From contig JAEWUH010000166.1 of assembly GCA_023397245.1 (NCBI GenBank), positions 1 to 7,517 on the forward strand: a stretch of 7,517 bases of DNA, in the 5' to 3' direction. The translations under genes were made by a program, and so were the position numbers. Under the pieces are notes generated by a model. The model saw only the letters and a program-made list of their open reading frames with translations. It had not been told where the DNA came from and searched no databases. Positions 6,758 to 7,517 of this stretch are shown in pieces (the stretch's first letter is position 1; each line of letters opens with the position of its first letter). This DNA is from Bacillota bacterium (lineage in GTDB: Bacteria > Bacillota > Clostridia > Oscillospirales > Acutalibacteraceae).

Positions 6758-6784
6758 CATCAGATTGATGTCTGATGTATTTTT
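6758..6784 (+). terminator. hairpin followed by TATTTTT, possible plus-strand terminator
   Basis: CATCAGA (6758-6764) pairs perfectly with TCTGATG (6771-6777) around a 6-base loop and is followed on the plus strand by TATTTTT. On the minus strand, the direction of all genes here, no T-run follows, so it is not a standard terminator for the RecD-like gene ending at 6873. It may block antisense transcription into that gene, or be a simple dyad. Confidence 0.3.
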
Positions 6785-6872
6785 CGCTTTGTCCGTTCGA
6801 GATAATAAATAGTGGTTTTTATGGGTGCTTTCCGTTCGTGGTAACAGTTCTACTGTTTTTAGTCTTGATGTG

Positions 6873-7517
6873 TCATTTTATTTCCATTCTCAGAAGCGAG
6901 ACATCCTGCTTGTTATCTTTCGGCTCAATTCTCTCAAGAACTTTTCGTTCGACTGGTTGAGTCCAGTATATCTTCAATGCCTTTCGCGCACGGGTTATAG
7001 CAGTGTAGAAAATGCAGTGCGTTATCAGTTCGTCGATTTCGTCAGTAATAATAACTTTGACAGAGTCATACTCCAGCCCCTGTGCCTTATGGATAGAAAC
7101 GGCGTATGCTATCTGGAATGGCACGGTAGCTTTTGAAACACCATCGTCGTCCCCGTCAGTGCTTCTATTCTTGCTAACCGAAAAACGAATAATCGAATTT
7201 CCGTTAGGAGTATTTCGCACAATGGAGAAGTCCATGTTTTTGCTATCCATGTCTATCAGAGGTCTGTCAATTTCAATATCAAATTGTATGCATTCGTTTG
7301 CTTTGTCCGCATTTTGCAACTCAAAGTCTACAATACGACCTTTCATATTGTTGTGGATAATCGGGACTTGGTCGTCAATTCGTATAAAAAACTTATCCGC
7401 CGAATCATTAAACAGAACCGGGTCGTCGACCTTATAACGGTGGACACCACGCCATATTTCTTTACCCGCATTGCTCTCTTGTAAGAAATGGTTGATATTG
7501 TTTATACCGTACAGACC
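6873..7517 (-). CDS. RecD/UvrD-type SF1 DNA helicase, C-terminal part (5' end off window)
   Basis: The frame is open from the right edge to TGA at 6873-6875; 214 residues are visible. The segment begins GLYGINNINHFLQ, followed by YKVDDPVLFND and IIHNNMKGRIVDFE, a pattern I know from RecD-like and UvrD_C_2 helicases, where an SH3-like beta region precedes the last motifs. Motif V-like AYAVSIHKAQGLEYDSV (visible residues about 137-153) and motif VI FYTAITRARKALKIYW (about 170-185, with the arginine-finger candidates) complete the second RecA domain. Only about 30 residues follow motif VI, so no further domain is fused at the C-terminus. The N-terminus, with Walker A and any partner domain, is outside. 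Role by family: ATP-dependent 5'-3' type DNA unwinding in the cytoplasm. RecD2, a Pif1-like enzyme or a defence helicase cannot be separated from this part alone. Confidence 0.9.
   Translation of the reverse strand, partial: GLYGINNINHFLQESNAGKEIWRGVHRYKVDDPVLFNDSADKFFIRIDDQVPIIHNNMKGRIVDFELQNADKANECIQFDIEIDRPLIDMDSKNMDFSIVRNTPNGNSIIRFSVSKNRSTDGDDDGVSKATVPFQIAYAVSIHKAQGLEYDSVKVIITDEIDELITHCIFYTAITRARKALKIYWTQPVERKVLERIEPKDNKQDVSLLRMEIK

Larger units (their letters stand above)
6491..6872. other. 382-base noncoding gap rich in dyads
   Basis: No convincing gene on either strand; the short frames here lack ribosome sites and family resemblance. It holds, from right to left, a 7-bp hairpin (6758-6777), a 6-bp dyad (6724-6737), repeat copy E with a bulged palindrome (6641-6663), an extended -10 promoter (6581-6589) and the ribosome site of the 689-residue gene. 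It appears to be the control region for that gene. Confidence 0.7.

Noticed and set aside
6758..6777. Hairpin as terminator of the RecD-like gene
   Set aside because: In that gene's direction the stem is followed by CTATCG, not a T-run. It is kept only as a weak plus-strand candidate.
7352..7360. Perfect DnaA box (TTATCCACA on the minus strand)
   Set aside because: It is a single site inside the coding sequence of the RecD-like helicase; one 9-base match is expected by chance.
6775..7484. Overlapping plus-strand frames across the RecD-like gene
   Set aside because: They are antisense to clear motif V and VI sequence on the minus strand and show no family resemblance of their own.

Overview
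The window is a block of four genes, all read on the minus strand, from a bacterium of low to moderate GC. Purine-rich ribosome sites (GAGGAG, GGGAG) and the AT-rich spacers fit a member of the Bacillota, but nothing here fixes the taxon. There are no rRNA, tRNA, CRISPR or transposase genes. The content (two SF1 helicases, a probable zinc-binding nuclease and an orphan small protein) looks like an accessory or genome-defence region rather than a housekeeping locus.

In transcription order (right to left): (1) 7517-6873, the C-terminal 214 residues of a RecD/UvrD-type SF1 helicase entering from the right edge. (2) A 382-base gap (6491-6872) with several inverted repeats, one copy of a locus-specific repeat and a strong extended -10 promoter. 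(3) 6490-4421, a 689-residue protein with two Cys-rich clusters and a C-terminal segment resembling a restriction-endonuclease fold. (4) A 214-base gap with two repeat copies. (5) 4206-3772, a 144-residue protein I cannot assign; its start is moved two codons inward because of the ribosome site. (6) A 286-base gap with two more repeat copies, a perfect 14-bp palindrome and a possible promoter. (7) 3485 to beyond position 1, a very large helicase-nuclease: HRDC-like N-terminus, DUF4011-like segment, COG1112-type SF1 helicase core, and the first residues of a Vsr/MTES_1575-like endonuclease domain cut by the left edge.

The most unusual feature is structural. All three intergenic gaps carry related elements sharing TATGGATAAT and/or GCATTTCCTGAGTGTAAAC, and in two gaps they occur as pairs about 70 bases apart. 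The four proteins could form one nucleic-acid-processing defence module. Alternatively, the 689-residue protein and the large helicase could be independent systems stacked in the same island. The gaps of 214-382 bases argue for separate promoters rather than one tight operon.
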